A stretch of DNA of 64,000 nt from positions 34,717,522 through 34,781,521 of the forward strand of contig NW_022881603.1 in assembly GCF_003369915.1 (NCBI RefSeq). Reading direction: 5' to 3'. Positions within the stretch are counted from its first letter, which is position 1, and every line of letters starts with the position of its first letter. The position numbers and the translations under genes are program-made. The DNA is from Drosophila miranda. Its lineage: Eukaryota; Arthropoda; Insecta; Diptera; Drosophilidae. Positions 31,444 to 44,725 of the stretch are shown one piece after another. Below the pieces are notes generated by a model. It searched no databases. It was not told the DNA's origin and was given only the letters and a program-made list of their open reading frames with translations.

Positions 31444-32903
31444 ATGGATGATGAAGATATAGCAATTATTTCGGCTGTGGTTCAACAGCAAAATATTTTC
31501 TTGCACCAACTAATAATGTTGCTGTCAATGAATAATGATGATGACTTTAACATTGACGAGGATGAGATGACCCAGATGACTGCCATAAAAACACAAAAGC
31601 CAGGAAGATTATGGTCGTTTGTGAGTACTTCTACTAACTTCAACCATAGTTTAAAGTACAAGGACATATTTTATGGTTTTAGAAGCGGTTCGGGACATTT
31701 TGGGAGAAAGTAGTACCAGAAAACAACGAGGCGTTTTTCAAAGAGAGTTTCCGAATGGAGAGGCCCTGCTTTGATATTTTAGTGAATCGGCTTGAAGTGC
31801 TGGGAAAGAAGGACACCAACTGCCGAGCTGCAATTCCTTTGGAAAAGCGCATCGCCATTGCGCTATACACTTTGGGCTCGTCCTCTGAGTACCGAACAGT
31901 TGGCAGGCTTTTCGGTGTAGCTCCAAACAGTGTGTGTAATATCCTGCACGAGTTTTGCAGAGCACTTATCGACGAGTTTTCGAAGGAGTACATGTCGCCC
32001 AATTACCTAACTTCCGACAAAATTGATGAGTGCGTAAAGGGATTCGAGGCAATTGGATTTCCTCAGTGCCTAGGTGCAATTGGTAGGAAATCAATAAGAA
32101 CTTCAGCAATATGTTTGGTTAAATTGGTTGGTTTTTAAAATTTGGTTTTTAAACTTCCTTTTTATTCTAGATGGATGCCACATCGAAATAAAACCACCAG
32201 CACCTGAGGCAGTAGACCACCATAACTATAAGGGCTGGTATTCCACAGTCTTGTTTGCCCTAGTGGATTATAGGTATGCAAATATCTTGCACAAAAATAT
32301 GTATTTAGCAAGTTGGTTTAATGTCCTAAATTATTTAAATCCGATTCTTTTTAGATACAGATTTACATATGTAAATATCGGCTCTGCAGGAAGGTGCAAT
32401 GACTCGATGATATACCAGAAGTCAAGCCTTGCAAAACATATCGAAGCATCGACATTACTCCAAGAGAAAGCCAAGGAAATAAGCGCAGTAAACGTCCCTG
32501 TAATGCTTATCGGGGACTCGGCATTTAGGTTTTCTAAAAAGCTGATGAAACCTTACCCGTTTTCACAGTCGCCTCTTTGGAACAGCGCACGTTTAACTAC
32601 AACCTTTCCAAAGCTAGGCGAGTGGTGGAAAATGCATTTGGGCATTTAAAAGCCAGATTTCGAATAATCGGAAAAGGTCTTGATAGCCACCACAAAAATA
32701 ATAGCGCCATAATAATGAGCTGTTGTATTTTACACAATATATTAAATATGCACAACAGCGCGATTAATGAAAATTGGCAGCTTGCAACAAATGAGCAGCG
32801 CGAACAGCCCGATACCAGCAACAGTTCTGCTGACTTTAATCAGTCAGCAGAACAGATACGATCTGCAATCGCAAAATATTGTGTAGACCGTAATGAAAAT
32901 TAA
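31444..32903 (+). pseudogene. Harbinger transposase, P5, frameshifted in exon 4
   Basis: Exons 31444-31620 (three acidic codons fewer than P1), 31683-32082, 32171-32273 and 32355-32903. One C is missing near 32564 (GTTTTCACAG), between the GDSAF and VENAFG motifs, so the catalytic glutamate is out of frame. The same loss occurs in P7. Confidence 0.88.
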
Positions 32904-32907
32904 AAAC

Positions 32908-33959
32908 TTATTTATTTTTATTTTTTAAAACTTCTAATAAGTCGTTCTGGAATTTTGTTTGGGTGCTGATCAAGTCCTGCACCATCTTCTCCTGCCTAAC
33001 GTCGTGCTCCTCCTTCTTTCTGTGGAGGTCCTTTTGTTGTTCGAGACGCTCCTGGGCGATCTCTGCCAGCCACGAAATGTCGGTCTTTTTCTTTTTCTTT
33101 GGCGGACGCCCAGACAAGGTGCTGGAGCTACAAGATCCGTCCAGGTCCATCTCAATAATATCCGAAAAGTACTCATCAGGATCTGCAATGAACACCTTAA
33201 ATGAAATATATTTTTTTAGCAATAAATTAATAAAACTTACTGTCGTTGTCCAATGTGCTCTGCTCCATGTTGTTTGCACTCAAGATGCCAAATCAGCGAA
33301 CTTCAGTTCAGCGCCCTGAATGTGACGGTCAACCGGCGGTAATCTGATATCTTGCACATGCCGCAAGATCAGCATTATCGCTTATGCCAAGTCGGCTTAC
33401 CGACTGTAGCTTTGTAGCTCTAAGTACATATATTTTGTAGCTTTGCATTCTTTGGCAATTAAATACTTTTGATTCAGCTTATGCCCCAGCTTGCTGGTGG
33501 CTCCTAGTTTTAGTTCTGTTCTTATAACGAAAGCTAACGCTTGTTAATAAACCTTGCTCCGGCAACCAGCCGTAAACACTTTGAATTATTAATTCTATAC
33601 CACTGTACCACAAGGCCAGTGATAAGAGAGACAGTTATCTCTCCAACATAATCTTCATAAAGGATTCTATACCACGGAACCCGCACGAGGACCACCGCAT
33701 CAAGCAGCTAAGGCTACTTGGACATACGGACAACTTAATTTACACATGTGAATTTTGGCGTGGTCCGCGCAAATCTTCAATTTTCTCCTTCCATATGTCA
33801 ATCATCAGGCTCTCAAGCGCGGCACTCCATTTCACCCTGCCGCCTGCTGTTGTTCTCTTGTTTGCTGCATTGTGTAATAATATTATATATTATAAACAAT
33901 AAAAAACTAATATATCTATTCAACGTACCACTGGAGGAGTTTTCTGGCACTAAATCCAT
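32908..33959 (-). CDS. Harbinger second gene, P5 (partial exon model)
   Basis: ATG at 33959-33957. The Myb-like exon keeps its frame; one base differs near the RKNSHV end (TTTTGGCGTGG in + sense). The C-terminal exons read DISWLAEIAQERLEQQKDLH. The linking exons are not found. Confidence 0.6.
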
Positions 33960-34690
33960 TTTATTAATAAGTTTTTCGAAAATTTGGTCTGCTGTCCTTC
34001 CGAGCTGTTCTGTTGTTGTTTTTTGTTAATTTTGTCACAATCATTGTTTACGTTTTCGGAGTGAATACCATTTTTCCATTGTGAATGACAATTATTCAGA
34101 GTTGCATTTGAAAACCATCGGCTAACTATCGCATAGAAACGTGCGGTTTAGGAACATCCAAAATGGATGGTGGACTAACTGGGAAATTTTCGGAACGGCA
34201 AATCCTTACGGACCATCCCCGAAATGGATGGTGGATGGTGGATGGTCGTCAGTGTGAATAGCCTATTAGTAAGCCAGAATTATTCAACGGAATCTCTAAA
34301 TTGAGCAATATGAACGACTATCATCTCTCGTTTTTTTGTCTTGACCTATTTCGCTAAAACCTTTGTTTTACGAAAAATCCAATAAAAGCAATTATTTAGA
34401 ATAAGCCAGTTAAGTAGAAAATTGAATCATTAATCAGTTGAAAATTTGTGGGCATGGCTAAATATTCTGTATAGCTGAGAATATTCGACAGAATATCAAA
34501 ATTGAGGAACATTTATACAACTTGAGCTCGTCAGTATATTTACGGTATATTTTTAAAGTAAGACGGTATCTTTCGGTATATTACTGAGGGTCACACTGGT
34601 CTCACTTGACGCGTACAAAATTTGACATCTACGGAAAGCGGCGCCAGATTGTGTGAAAAAAGTTGCGGTTTGTAAATTCGTTTGATCGAA

Positions 34691-35194
34691 ATGAACGAAA
34701 TTATTAAAGATAAGTTTATTCCGCAGCAACTGCTGTACTTTATGGCTGGCCGGCGATGCTGCCAACAATTCCCATGCACATTTCGGTCGTCAGAGCACGA
34801 CATTTTTATGCGATACGCCAGCTCTTTGGGCTTGCGGGCGCAATGCGTGTTTAATAATGGCGAAATTATCAAAGTATTCAAGCAAGCTTGCCGCCATTAA
34901 TTGGAGGAGCCGAAAATAATGACAATCTCGCCTTCGACGGCAATAAACATTCTAACCATGTTGGGACGATCAGGCAACTTGGGAAAAGATGAACTAAAAT
35001 TGAGCTCAGATTACATTCCACAGCGTGGGTGTGTTGCTGAAATTTTTGGGCCTCATCTACCATTTCCGACGATCATGGCGCCTACGCCGCGTGTCAAGGA
35101 CGATACCCAGCGCAATTTACTGAACAAATTTCCCGGCTATCCGTTCATCGACAACGTCATACGATGCAAATTATCTTCGCATTTGCGATACTGA
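34691..35194 (+). pseudogene. Spacer protein, unit 6, with premature stop
   Basis: TAC of CRHYLEE is TAA here (34898-34900), ending the frame after about 69 residues. It also has MTISPS for MTFSPS and EIFGPH. The rest of the frame and the INE-1 fragment (about 35188-35257) are unchanged. Confidence 0.88.
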
Positions 35195-36356
35195 CTTAGT
35201 ATCGGGTATAACTGTAGAGTTGCGGTGTCCACAGCAACTCACAACGTTCCCCCTCGTTTTTTTTTTGTTGAACTATTTTGTTTAAACCTTGCTTTAGTCA
35301 AAATACAATAAAAGCAAGAACTAAAAACTAAAATTATGTGGGCAGAACTAATGGTCTTATAGGCTCTGCACACTGAGCCCATCCCGGGGGAATGGTGGGA
35401 TTTTTTGACAGATGTGAAACTCCGATTCACACTGCCACCATCCACCATCCGTCAAAAACAGCTGATGCCAATAACAAGTTCATTAAATTTGCGCGGAAGA
35501 TTTATTAATTCTTGGTTCTTATAATGGATGATGAAGATATAGCAATTATTTCGGCTGTGGTTCAACAGCAAAATATTTTCTTGCACCAACTAATAATGTT
35601 GCTGTCAATGAATAATGATGATGACGAGGATGAGATGACCCAGATGACTGACATAAAAACACAAAAGCCAGGAAGATTATGGTCGTTTGTGAGTACTTCT
35701 ACTAACTTCAACCATAGTTTAAAGTACAAGGACATATTTTATGGTTTTAGAAGCGGTTCGGGACATTTTGGGAGGAAGATGTACCAGAAAACAACGAGGC
35801 GTTTTTGCAAAGAGAGTTTCCGAATGGAGAGGCCCTGCTTTGATATTTTAGTGAATCGGCTTGAAGTGCTGGGAAAGAAGGACACCAACTGCCGAGCTGC
35901 AATTCCTTTGGAAAAGCGCATCGCCATTGCGCTATACACTTTGGGCTCGTCCTCTGAGTACCGAACAGTTGGCAGGCTTTTCGGTGTAGCTCCAAACAGT
36001 GTGTGTAATATCCTGCACGAGTTTTGCAGAGCACTTATCGACGAGTTTTCGAAGGAGTACATGTCGCCCAATTACCTAACTTCCGACAAAATTGATGAGT
36101 GCGTAAAGGGATTCGAGGCAATTGGATTTCCTCAGTGCCTAGGTGCAATTGGTAGGAAATCAATAATAACTTCAGCAATATGTTTGGTTAAATTGGTTGG
36201 TTTTTAAAATTTGGTTTTTAAACTTCCTTTTTATTCTAGATGGATGCCACATCGAAATAAAACCACCAGCACCTGAGGCAGTAGACCACCATAACTATAA
36301 GGGCTGGTATTCCACAGTCTTGTTTGCCCTAGTGGATTATAGGTATGCAAATATCT

Positions 36357-37394
36357 TGTTATGGGCGGTTTTGGAGAGAGCCGATAGGTATCAGGGCTGG
36401 AGAAGAAAGAGACAGCGGCATCTACAGTGGATCCTGGGAAGCAGTGGCAGAGTTGCGTGGGAGAAAAGGAAAAGAGGAAACAAAATTGGTGATCGTGGAG
36501 ACGACGATCCCACCAAGACATCAGCGGCAGGCATCAACATCAGCGGAAGCGGCGGACATCGGCAGCAGCATCCCGGTACTGGCCAGGCCGGGAAACTGAT
36601 GCGAGAACCTCGGAGCACCGACTGGAGACACGTTTCTGTCCCCACACACCAGCCCCCCCGGGGAAAGAATCCGGACTTCAAAGCAGCAATACACACACAC
36701 GATTCACACACACCCACCTTCATCCACCCACATCACACACAACCCACGCATGTATACCCTCATTCATAACACATCACCTAACATCACCACATTTCACACA
36801 TCTACACCCGTCCGACCCACAATTAAACAAAATATCACGATCATACAAAAAACACCACGATTAAACGTAAACATCAGCAAGCATCAGGAAGCAACAACCT
36901 CTATCAAAGGGGGCTGCCAACTCGGCCGAAATAGGGTTTATTTTTTTTTGTTAGTATTTTTGTGTTAGTATTTGTTTCCTTTATATAAACCTAGATTATT
37001 AATTATTATTAATTAATAATGTTCAAGATAAATAAGAAAATATAATGGATATAAAAGGAATATTTGAAAAGAGTCATGAGTGAATAGAAAACGGTAGTTG
37101 GGTGGGACGAGAGCGAGAAGAAGAGCGGGACCCTGAATATGAAAAGGGAGCGAATTCAAAAGGTGGCGCTCATGGAAGGGCGGGACCCTGCTAGGGATAA
37201 CGAAACCAACTATCCCCGCTGACGAAAGTGCCAACGAGGACAAGTCTGTCCTATAAATTAGATTTGTTTTTTTTGTATGTTTTTTTTGTTTTGTTCAATC
37301 CGTCCCCTGGCTTATCGGGTCGGAAACACCCCTGACTTCCCCGTGAGCTAGCTGGGAACGATAGGCCAGGGTGGCAAAGAGGCGGATCATAACA
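36357..37394 (+). repeat. 5' LTR of LTR element copy 2
   Basis: 1,038 bases with standard TGTT...AACA ends, followed by the tRNA-Lys-type primer site. Confidence 0.92.
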
Positions 37395-38336
37395 AATGGC
37401 GCCCAATGCTAATAGAAGGGATCGATTTTAAACGCGAGTCTTAAAGACCCGGTGTAAAATGGAACCCTGGTAGAACGAAACTCAGCCGGTCCGCGAGCCG
37501 GGAATAAATCCTAGCCGTCGTAGCCGCTGAGAGGAGTAGAAGAGAGGAAAATGGACATGGTAGTTATGTATCGGAGGTAGAAGGGAAGGAAGTGTGTGTC
37601 CCGAGTTGTGGTCCAGGTATTACCAGGTGGTAGTAGCCTCGTTGCCCGACTCGTGGAGCTCGCTGTCTGGATCTGAAAAGAGGAAGAGGTGCCGGAGGAT
37701 CTGTCGAGTCGTGGTCCGGGTTATGTCCAGAGGCATTAACGTCGTTGTCCGATTCTGGGGGATCCACGGCGATCTGAGGGAGGAAACAGCAAAGGGAGTT
37801 GGCACTCAGAAAAAGTAAGCGAAGGTAAATAGCAAGGGGAAAAGAAGGGGGTCCGCTCACCTGCAAAACAATTAATGCAGTTGTCTCTCGTCCCACCAAA
37901 CAAATTAAAGGTGAATTTTTGTCTGAAGCAATTTGGGAATTATATGTTTTTTTTTGTTAGTGATTTAGCAGACTATTGGAAAGCCGAAGCAAGAAAACCC
38001 AAAGGGAAATCATTTTTTTTGAGGACTGACGATTCTCGCTAGCATTGTTTAAAAGCAATTTTAGAAGTAGGCATTAGGCAAGTCATCGGAAAAAGAGTTT
38101 TTGTTTGGGAGAGGAAGTATTTAGTTATTTAGTGTTGCATTTAATTAGGCGATTAATTGTAGATGTAGATGTTTATTTATTTGATTGAATCAATTTAGAT
38201 ATTTAGATTTATCAATTTATTGATTTAAATTAACCGATTTATGTATTTAAATTTATTTATTTGGTTATCTAAACATGGAATTAATTATTCCACAAGGCGT
38301 AGCCCAGAGGCACAGCGCAGGTACCAGCCGTACAAC
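37395..38336 (+). other. Leader of LTR element copy 2
   Basis: Matches the leader of copy 1 and contains no gene that I can support. Confidence 0.65.
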
Positions 38337-39551
38337 ATGCCGACGACTCGGTCCCAGGACGGTAAAGCCGGCAGTAGGCTGGAAGGGCCGTCGCAAGTGG
38401 CGGAAAACGTACATGCGGGGTTGTACCAGGAGGACCCAGAAGCCGGAGCGGTAGGAGGTCAACAGCGAACCCGTAAGGACCTGGTGTTACCGTCCGAGTT
38501 AAGCTCAGCCGTGAACGCAGCCTTAGCCCAAGCACAGGAGACCTACCGAGCGTCGCTCGGGCAGCAAATGGAAGCGCTGAGGTAGTCAATGCAAGCAGAC
38601 ATGCTAGAGTTCATGCGAGAGATCAACGCTGTGGTGGGTTCGTTAAAAGCGGAGCGAACGGCAAGCACATCCAACGCACTTGTTCGTGGACAACCGAACA
38701 TTGGAGGCCGAAGATGGGGACTTAGCTTCGACGGCGATCCAAAGGGGATGCCCGGGGCGGAATTCATATTCCGGGTGGAGCATCTACAGACGTCGTATCA
38801 GGTACCGTGGGCGGAGGTGTTGAAAGCCTTTTACACATTGGTCAGTGGCCACGCAAGGGATTGGTACTGGATGCATGTGCGGACGGTAGGAATGCCGGAC
38901 TGGCCGAATCTGAGATATGGTCTTCAGCAGCAGTTTCAAGTTCGTCGGACAGAGTTCGAGCGAGAGCAAGAGCTCAGGGAACGCCGACAACGCCACGGGG
39001 AGTCGGCGGACCAGTACATCCAGGAGATGTTGGTGTTGAGGTCGAGATTGCTAAATCCGTTCTCGGATTATGATCTAATAAAGATCATAAAGATCAATAT
39101 TAGGGATGCACTATCGAGGGTGATTTATCCAATGCAGATACCAAATCTCCAGAAGCTGCGAGAAGAGTGTGCGGACGCCGAGAAACTGCTGGCGACGCGA
39201 TGGACAAGGAGCGTTCCAGACCATGGGGGTAGTAGGCGCAGGGAAGATCACAAAGTACATGAATTGGATGCGAACACTCACGACCCGGAGGAACAGACCG
39301 AGGCATTGGATGCTGTCCATAGGACGAGGGAATCCGGAGGCGACCGCACCCAGCTGAAGTGCTGGAATTGCGCTCAGCCGGGTCACACCTATTTTGAGTG
39401 TGAGTCGGCCGTGCGTAACCTGTTCTGCTACAAGTGCGGGCTGGCCGGGGTCATTCTCCCTAAATGCCCTAAATGTCGGCCGGGAAACGCGAAAATGAGC
39501 ACGACGCAATTGGAGGAGTCGAGTTCCACGTCGCCGCGAAGCAGCCAATAG
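38337..39551 (+). other. gag region of LTR element copy 2
   Basis: Same parts as copy 1, including the retrotransposon-gag core and zinc knuckle. The region is shorter than in copies 1 and 3. Confidence 0.8.
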
Positions 39552-42500
39552 ATAGGTCCTCCAACGTTAAATTAGATACCCCTAAGGAAAGAAGTAACAA
39601 TAAGAATATTTACACTACCATATATAAGGTTAACCAAGCGGTATTACCCGAAGCTAGATGGTCCGAGCGCAAGCCGATAAAGGAAAGACAGCGGCAGTAC
39701 GAACAGGCCAGGAATCGGATAATGGGGGACGAACTCGATGAGAGTATCCGAACGGGAGCAGTCAGAGCCCAGCGGGCCCGGGACAGGTTTCAGGGGCGAA
39801 AGAGAAGGCGACTCCAGGTGTGTGCTGCAGTCCACTCGGCAATTCGTCAGGATGACAGGCCATTCGCACGAGTGAAGTTGGGCCCGAGGACGCTGATGGG
39901 ACTACTGGATACAGGGGCATCGGTGAGCCTTCTGGGGAAAGGTGGCCTGGAACTGATAGGAGAATTGGAGCTGAAACTTCAAGACATAAAGAAATTCTCA
40001 GTACAAACAGCGGGCGGCACTCCTCATAAAATACTGGGACATGTGTCGACAGTAATGACGTATGGAGGACAGAAGCAGACCATGTAGTTGTTCCTGTGTC
40101 CCTCGCTGAAACAACCGCTGTACCTAGGGGTCGATTTCTGGCGGAAGTTTGGTCTGGCTCCGCATATAGTAGGCCTAGAACGACACAAGGAATTAGCCGA
40201 AATTGATGCTGAGGTGCTGACTAGGAGTAGACCAACGGAACCGCACGAATTGACGCACACGCAGCAGACACGTCTGGACTAGGTGAAGAACAACTTCAGG
40301 GCATTCGACACACATGGTTTTGGGAAGAACGACGCTCGAAAGGCACGAAATTCAATTAATCGAGGGAGCCGTACCCGTAAAGGAGCGATTCTACCCGGTG
40401 TCTCCCGCGGTGCAAGAGCTGTTGTTTGCCGAGGTGGACGAAATGTTGCGCCTCGGAGTCATCGAAACCAGCGAGAGCCCGTGGAGCAACCGCGTGACGC
40501 TGGTACGTAAGCCGGGAAAAAACCGATTGTGTCTGGATGCGCGGAAACTAAACAAATTAACCGTGAAGGATGCTTACCCGCTGCAGAGCATCGAGTCAAT
40601 TCTGAGCCGCGTAGAGGATACGGTGTACATCAGCAGCATCGATTTAAAGCACGCATTTTGGCAGATAGAGCTGGAGCCTGAAAGTCGGACGTACACAGCA
40701 TTCACGGTGCCGGGCAGACCACTCTATCAATTTAAATCGATGCCCTTCGGGTTGTGCAATGCAGCCCAACGGCTGTGTCGGTTGATGGATCGAGTAATTC
40801 CACAACGACTCCGAAGCCATGTCTTTGTATACTTAGACGATCTACTAGTTATTTCCCGGACGTTTGAGGAGCATATACACCTGTTAGAGGAAGTGGCCAA
40901 GTGTCTCAAGGAGGCAAACCTGACAATTGGAAGAAAAAAATCGAAATTCGGCTATAAATATTTAAAGTATTTAGGGTACATCGTAGGCGACGGCGCACTT
41001 AGGACAGATCCGGAGAAAGTACAGGCCAAAATACCAATGCCAAGGAACGTGAGACAAATCCGGAGATTTTTGGGGACAGCTGGCTGGTATCGGCGGTTTA
41101 TCCGAAATTTCTCGGCACTCTCGGCTCCTCTGACAGACTGTCTGAAAGGAAAAGGGCAATTTAAGCTGACGGAGGAGGCAGGAAAATCGTTCGAGGAGCT
41201 CAAAAAAGCACTTACCAAGCTACATCACCCAGACTTTAAGAAGCACTTCTTCATCCAGTGTGATGCGAGCCACGTTGGAATTGGAGCAGCTCTCTTCCAG
41301 AGGGATGATGAAGGAGCAGAGCACCCGATCGCATTCTTTTCGGCGAAGCTAAGAGGGGCACAGCTCAACTATAGCGTGCCAGAGAAGGAGTGTCTGGCGG
41401 CGGTAAGAGCCATAGAGAAGTTCCGTGCATACGTAGAACTGATGCCATTCACGGTGATAACAGATCACGCGAGTTTGCAGTGGCTCATGCGATTCAAAGC
41501 ACTGGATGGGAGGCTAGCCAGGTGGTCGTTGGCTCTCCAGGCTTATGACTTCGAAATCGAGCACCGCAAAGGAAAGGAAAATATCGTCGCCGATATGCTG
41601 TCACGTCCCTTTGACGTGGACGCTATCGACCTCCTGGAGTTCGACACCACAGCCTTCGAGGATGAAGAATACCGAAGAAAAATTGAGTCGGTCCAGAGCG
41701 ATGAGGATGAATTCCCAGACCTGAAGGTGGAGGAAGGACTGCTGTTTGGCCGGCCGGAATTAGAGGAGTTTTCGTGGAAGCTATGGATCCCGGAAGCCCT
41801 GACGAGCACACTGATCCAACAGGCTCACGACAGCGATGTGGCAATGCATGGAGGAATCGCGAGGACACTGGGACGGCTGCGACAGTTCTATTATTGGCCC
41901 CGGATGACCGTGCAGGTGAAGGCATATGTGGCTGATTGTAACACCTGCAAAGAAACAAAACATTCAACACAGGTTCACCGTCCACTCATGGGGGCCGAAA
42001 CCAGAACCGAGAGGCCGATTCAAAAACTGTACCTGGATTTCCTGGGTCCATATCCGAGGACTCGAAGTGGCAATGTGGTCATACTAATAGTCCTCGATCA
42101 CATGTCCAGATATGTCTGGTTGAAGGCTTTGCCTAAGGCGACGTCTTCGGCCGTGATCCGATTCTTGCACGCCGAGGTCTTCGCGCAGTTTGGCGTGCCT
42201 GAAATAGTGCATACCGATAATGGAAAGCAATTTGTGTCAGCTGAATTCTCTCAATTCCTGGATAGGAGAAGCATAACGCACCTGAAGTCGGGGAACTATG
42301 CACCGCAGGCGAACGCGGCCGAACGAGTGAACCAGACTGTACTGGCAGCAATAAGGACATACGCTAGTGAGGATCACACGCGCTGGGACGAGAAGCTGAC
42401 GGAGATCCAGTGTGTGGCTAGGAGCGCTATACACACGGGTATCGGGACGTCGCCATACTTTGTGTTGTTTGGGCAGCACATGTTTACTAGCGGCCGAGAT

Positions 42501-42854
42501 TATAAATTGGCACGCAGACTGGGTGCCCTAAATGATGCACAAATGTCACCCTTGGCAAGGAGTGACAAGATGGAGATAGTCCGAGATGAGCTCCGAGGAA
42601 ACTCTCATGAAGCCTACAACAGAGCGAAGAACAGGTATAATCGAAAAGCTCGAGAAATTAGGTACTCACCGGGTCAGGAGATATATAAGCGGAATTTCGT
42701 GTTGAGCAAATTTAAAAACAACATCAACGCGAAGTTCAGCCCAAAATACGTCAAGTGCCGAGTGATCCGGAGTATGGGCAACAGTCTGTACGAGCTGGAG
42801 ACGTTGCAAGGCTCACGTATTGGGGTGTTTGACGCAAAGGATCTGAAGCAGTAG
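39552..42854 (+). other. pol region of LTR element copy 2
   Basis: Protease, RT, RNase H and integrase in the same order as copy 1, with the YLDD and HTDNG motifs present. Confidence 0.88.
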
Positions 42855-42996
42855 CCCAGGCATCTCAGTCGATGGAGCCAGAGACTCTCAATCTCAGGGT
42901 GTGGGCGATGGCCTACGTTTGGGGCCCCTTAATTGAAAAAGCCCGCCAGCTTGGCACTCCCGTTTCGGCGGAGTAATCCTGGAAACGGTAGTGTGG

Positions 42997-44135
42997 TGTT
43001 ATGGGCGGTTTTGGAGAGAGCCGATAGGTATCAGGGCTGGAGAAGAAAGAGACAGCGGCATCTACAGTGGATCCTGGGAAGCAGTGGCAGAGTTGCGTGG
43101 GAGAAAAGGAAACGGGGCGAGGAAGAAAAAAGGGAGAGTTTCCGGTGGAGAATAGTGGAGGCCGCACGTGCCCTGAAAGAAAAAAGGAAACAAAATTGGT
43201 GATCGTGGAGACGACGATCCCACCAAGACATCAGCGGCAGGCATCAACATCAGCGGAAGCGGCGGACATCGGCAGCAGCATCCCGGTACTGGCCAGGCCG
43301 GGAAACTGATGCGAGAACCGTCAGCGGAGCACCGGCACCAAGGGACCGTCAGCGGAGCACCGACTGGAGACACGTTTCTGTCCCCACACACCAGCCCCCC
43401 CGGGGAAAGAATCCGGACTTCAAAGCAGCAATACACACACACGATTCACACACACCCACCTTCATCCACCCACATCACACACAACCCACGCATGTATACC
43501 CTCATTCATAACACATCACCTAACATCACCACATTTCACACATCTACACCCGTCCGACCCACAATTAAACAAAATATCACGATCATACAAAAAACACCAC
43601 GATTAAACGTAAACATCAGCAAGCATCAGGAAGCAACAACCTCTATCAAAGGGGGCTGCCAACTCGGCCGAAATAGGGTTTATTTTTTTTTGTTAGTATT
43701 TTTGTGTTAGTATTTGTTTCCTTTATATAAACCTAGATTATTAATTATTATTAATTAATAATGTTCAAGATAAATAAGAAAATATAATGGATATAAAAGG
43801 AATATTTGAAAAGAGTCATGAGTGAATAGAAAACGGTAGTTGGGTGGGACGAGAGCGAGAAGAAGAGCGGGACCCTGAATATGAAAAGGGAGCGAATTCA
43901 AAAGGTGGCGCTCATGGAAGGGCGGGACCCTGCTAGGGATAACGAAACCAACTATCCCCGCTGACGAAAGTGCCAACGAGGACAAGTCTGTCCTATAAAT
44001 TAGATTTGTTTTTTTTGTATGTTTTTTTGTTTTGTTCAATCCGTCCCCTGGCTTATCGGGTCGGAAACACCCCTGACTTCCCCGTGAGCTAGCTGGGAAC
44101 GATAGGCCAGGGTGGCAAAGAGGCGGATCATAACA
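42997..44135 (+). repeat. 3' LTR of LTR element copy 2 (long form)
   Basis: 1,139 bases; 32 longer than copy 1's LTRs because a short GTCAGCGGAGCACCG-containing block is repeated near 43319-43362. The same long form is seen at 62612-63750. Confidence 0.92.
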
Positions 44136-44725
44136 ATCTTGCACAAAAATATGTATTTAGCAAGTTGGTTTAATGTCCTAAATTATTTAAATCCGATTCT
44201 TTTTAGATACAGATTTACATATGTAAATATCGGCTCTGCAGGAAGGTGCAATGACTCGATGATATACCAGAAGTCAAGCCTTGCAAAACATATCGAAGCA
44301 TCGGCATTACTCCAAGAGAAAGCCAAGGAAATAAGCGGAGTAAACGTCCCTGTAATGCTTATCGGGGACTCGGCATTTAGGTTTTCAAAAAGGTGATGAA
44401 ACCTTACCCGTTTTCCACAGTCGCCTCTTTGGAACAGCGCACGTTTAACTACAACCTTTCCAAAGCTAGGCGAGTGGTGGAAAATGCATTTGGGCATTTA
44501 AAAGCCAGATTTCGAATAATCGGAAAAGGTCTTGATAGCCACCACAAAAATAATAGCGCCATAATAATGAGCTGTTGTATTTTACACAATATATTAAATA
44601 TGCACAACAGCGCGATTAATGAAAATTGGGAGCTTGCAACAAATGAGCAGCGCGAACAGCCCGATACCAGCAACAGTTCTGCTGACTTTAATCAGTCAGC
44701 AGAACAGATACGATCTGCAATCGCA

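Larger units (their letters stand above)
31280..34265 (+). mobile_element. PIF/Harbinger copy P5
   Basis: 2,986 bases between TTA at 31277-31279 and 34266-34268, with one right-end repeat (34206-34265) and no nested insertions. It separates the two first long units. Confidence 0.93.
36357..44135 (+). mobile_element. Ty3/gypsy-class LTR retrotransposon, copy 2
   Basis: 7,779 bases flanked by ATCT, at the same intron 3 position as copy 1. LTRs 36357-37394 (1,038 bases) and 42997-44135 (1,139 bases); gag about 38.3-39.55 kb; pol about 39.55-42.85 kb. The LTR lengths differ, unlike in copy 1. Broken in a few places; a fossil passenger of the repeat. Confidence 0.92.
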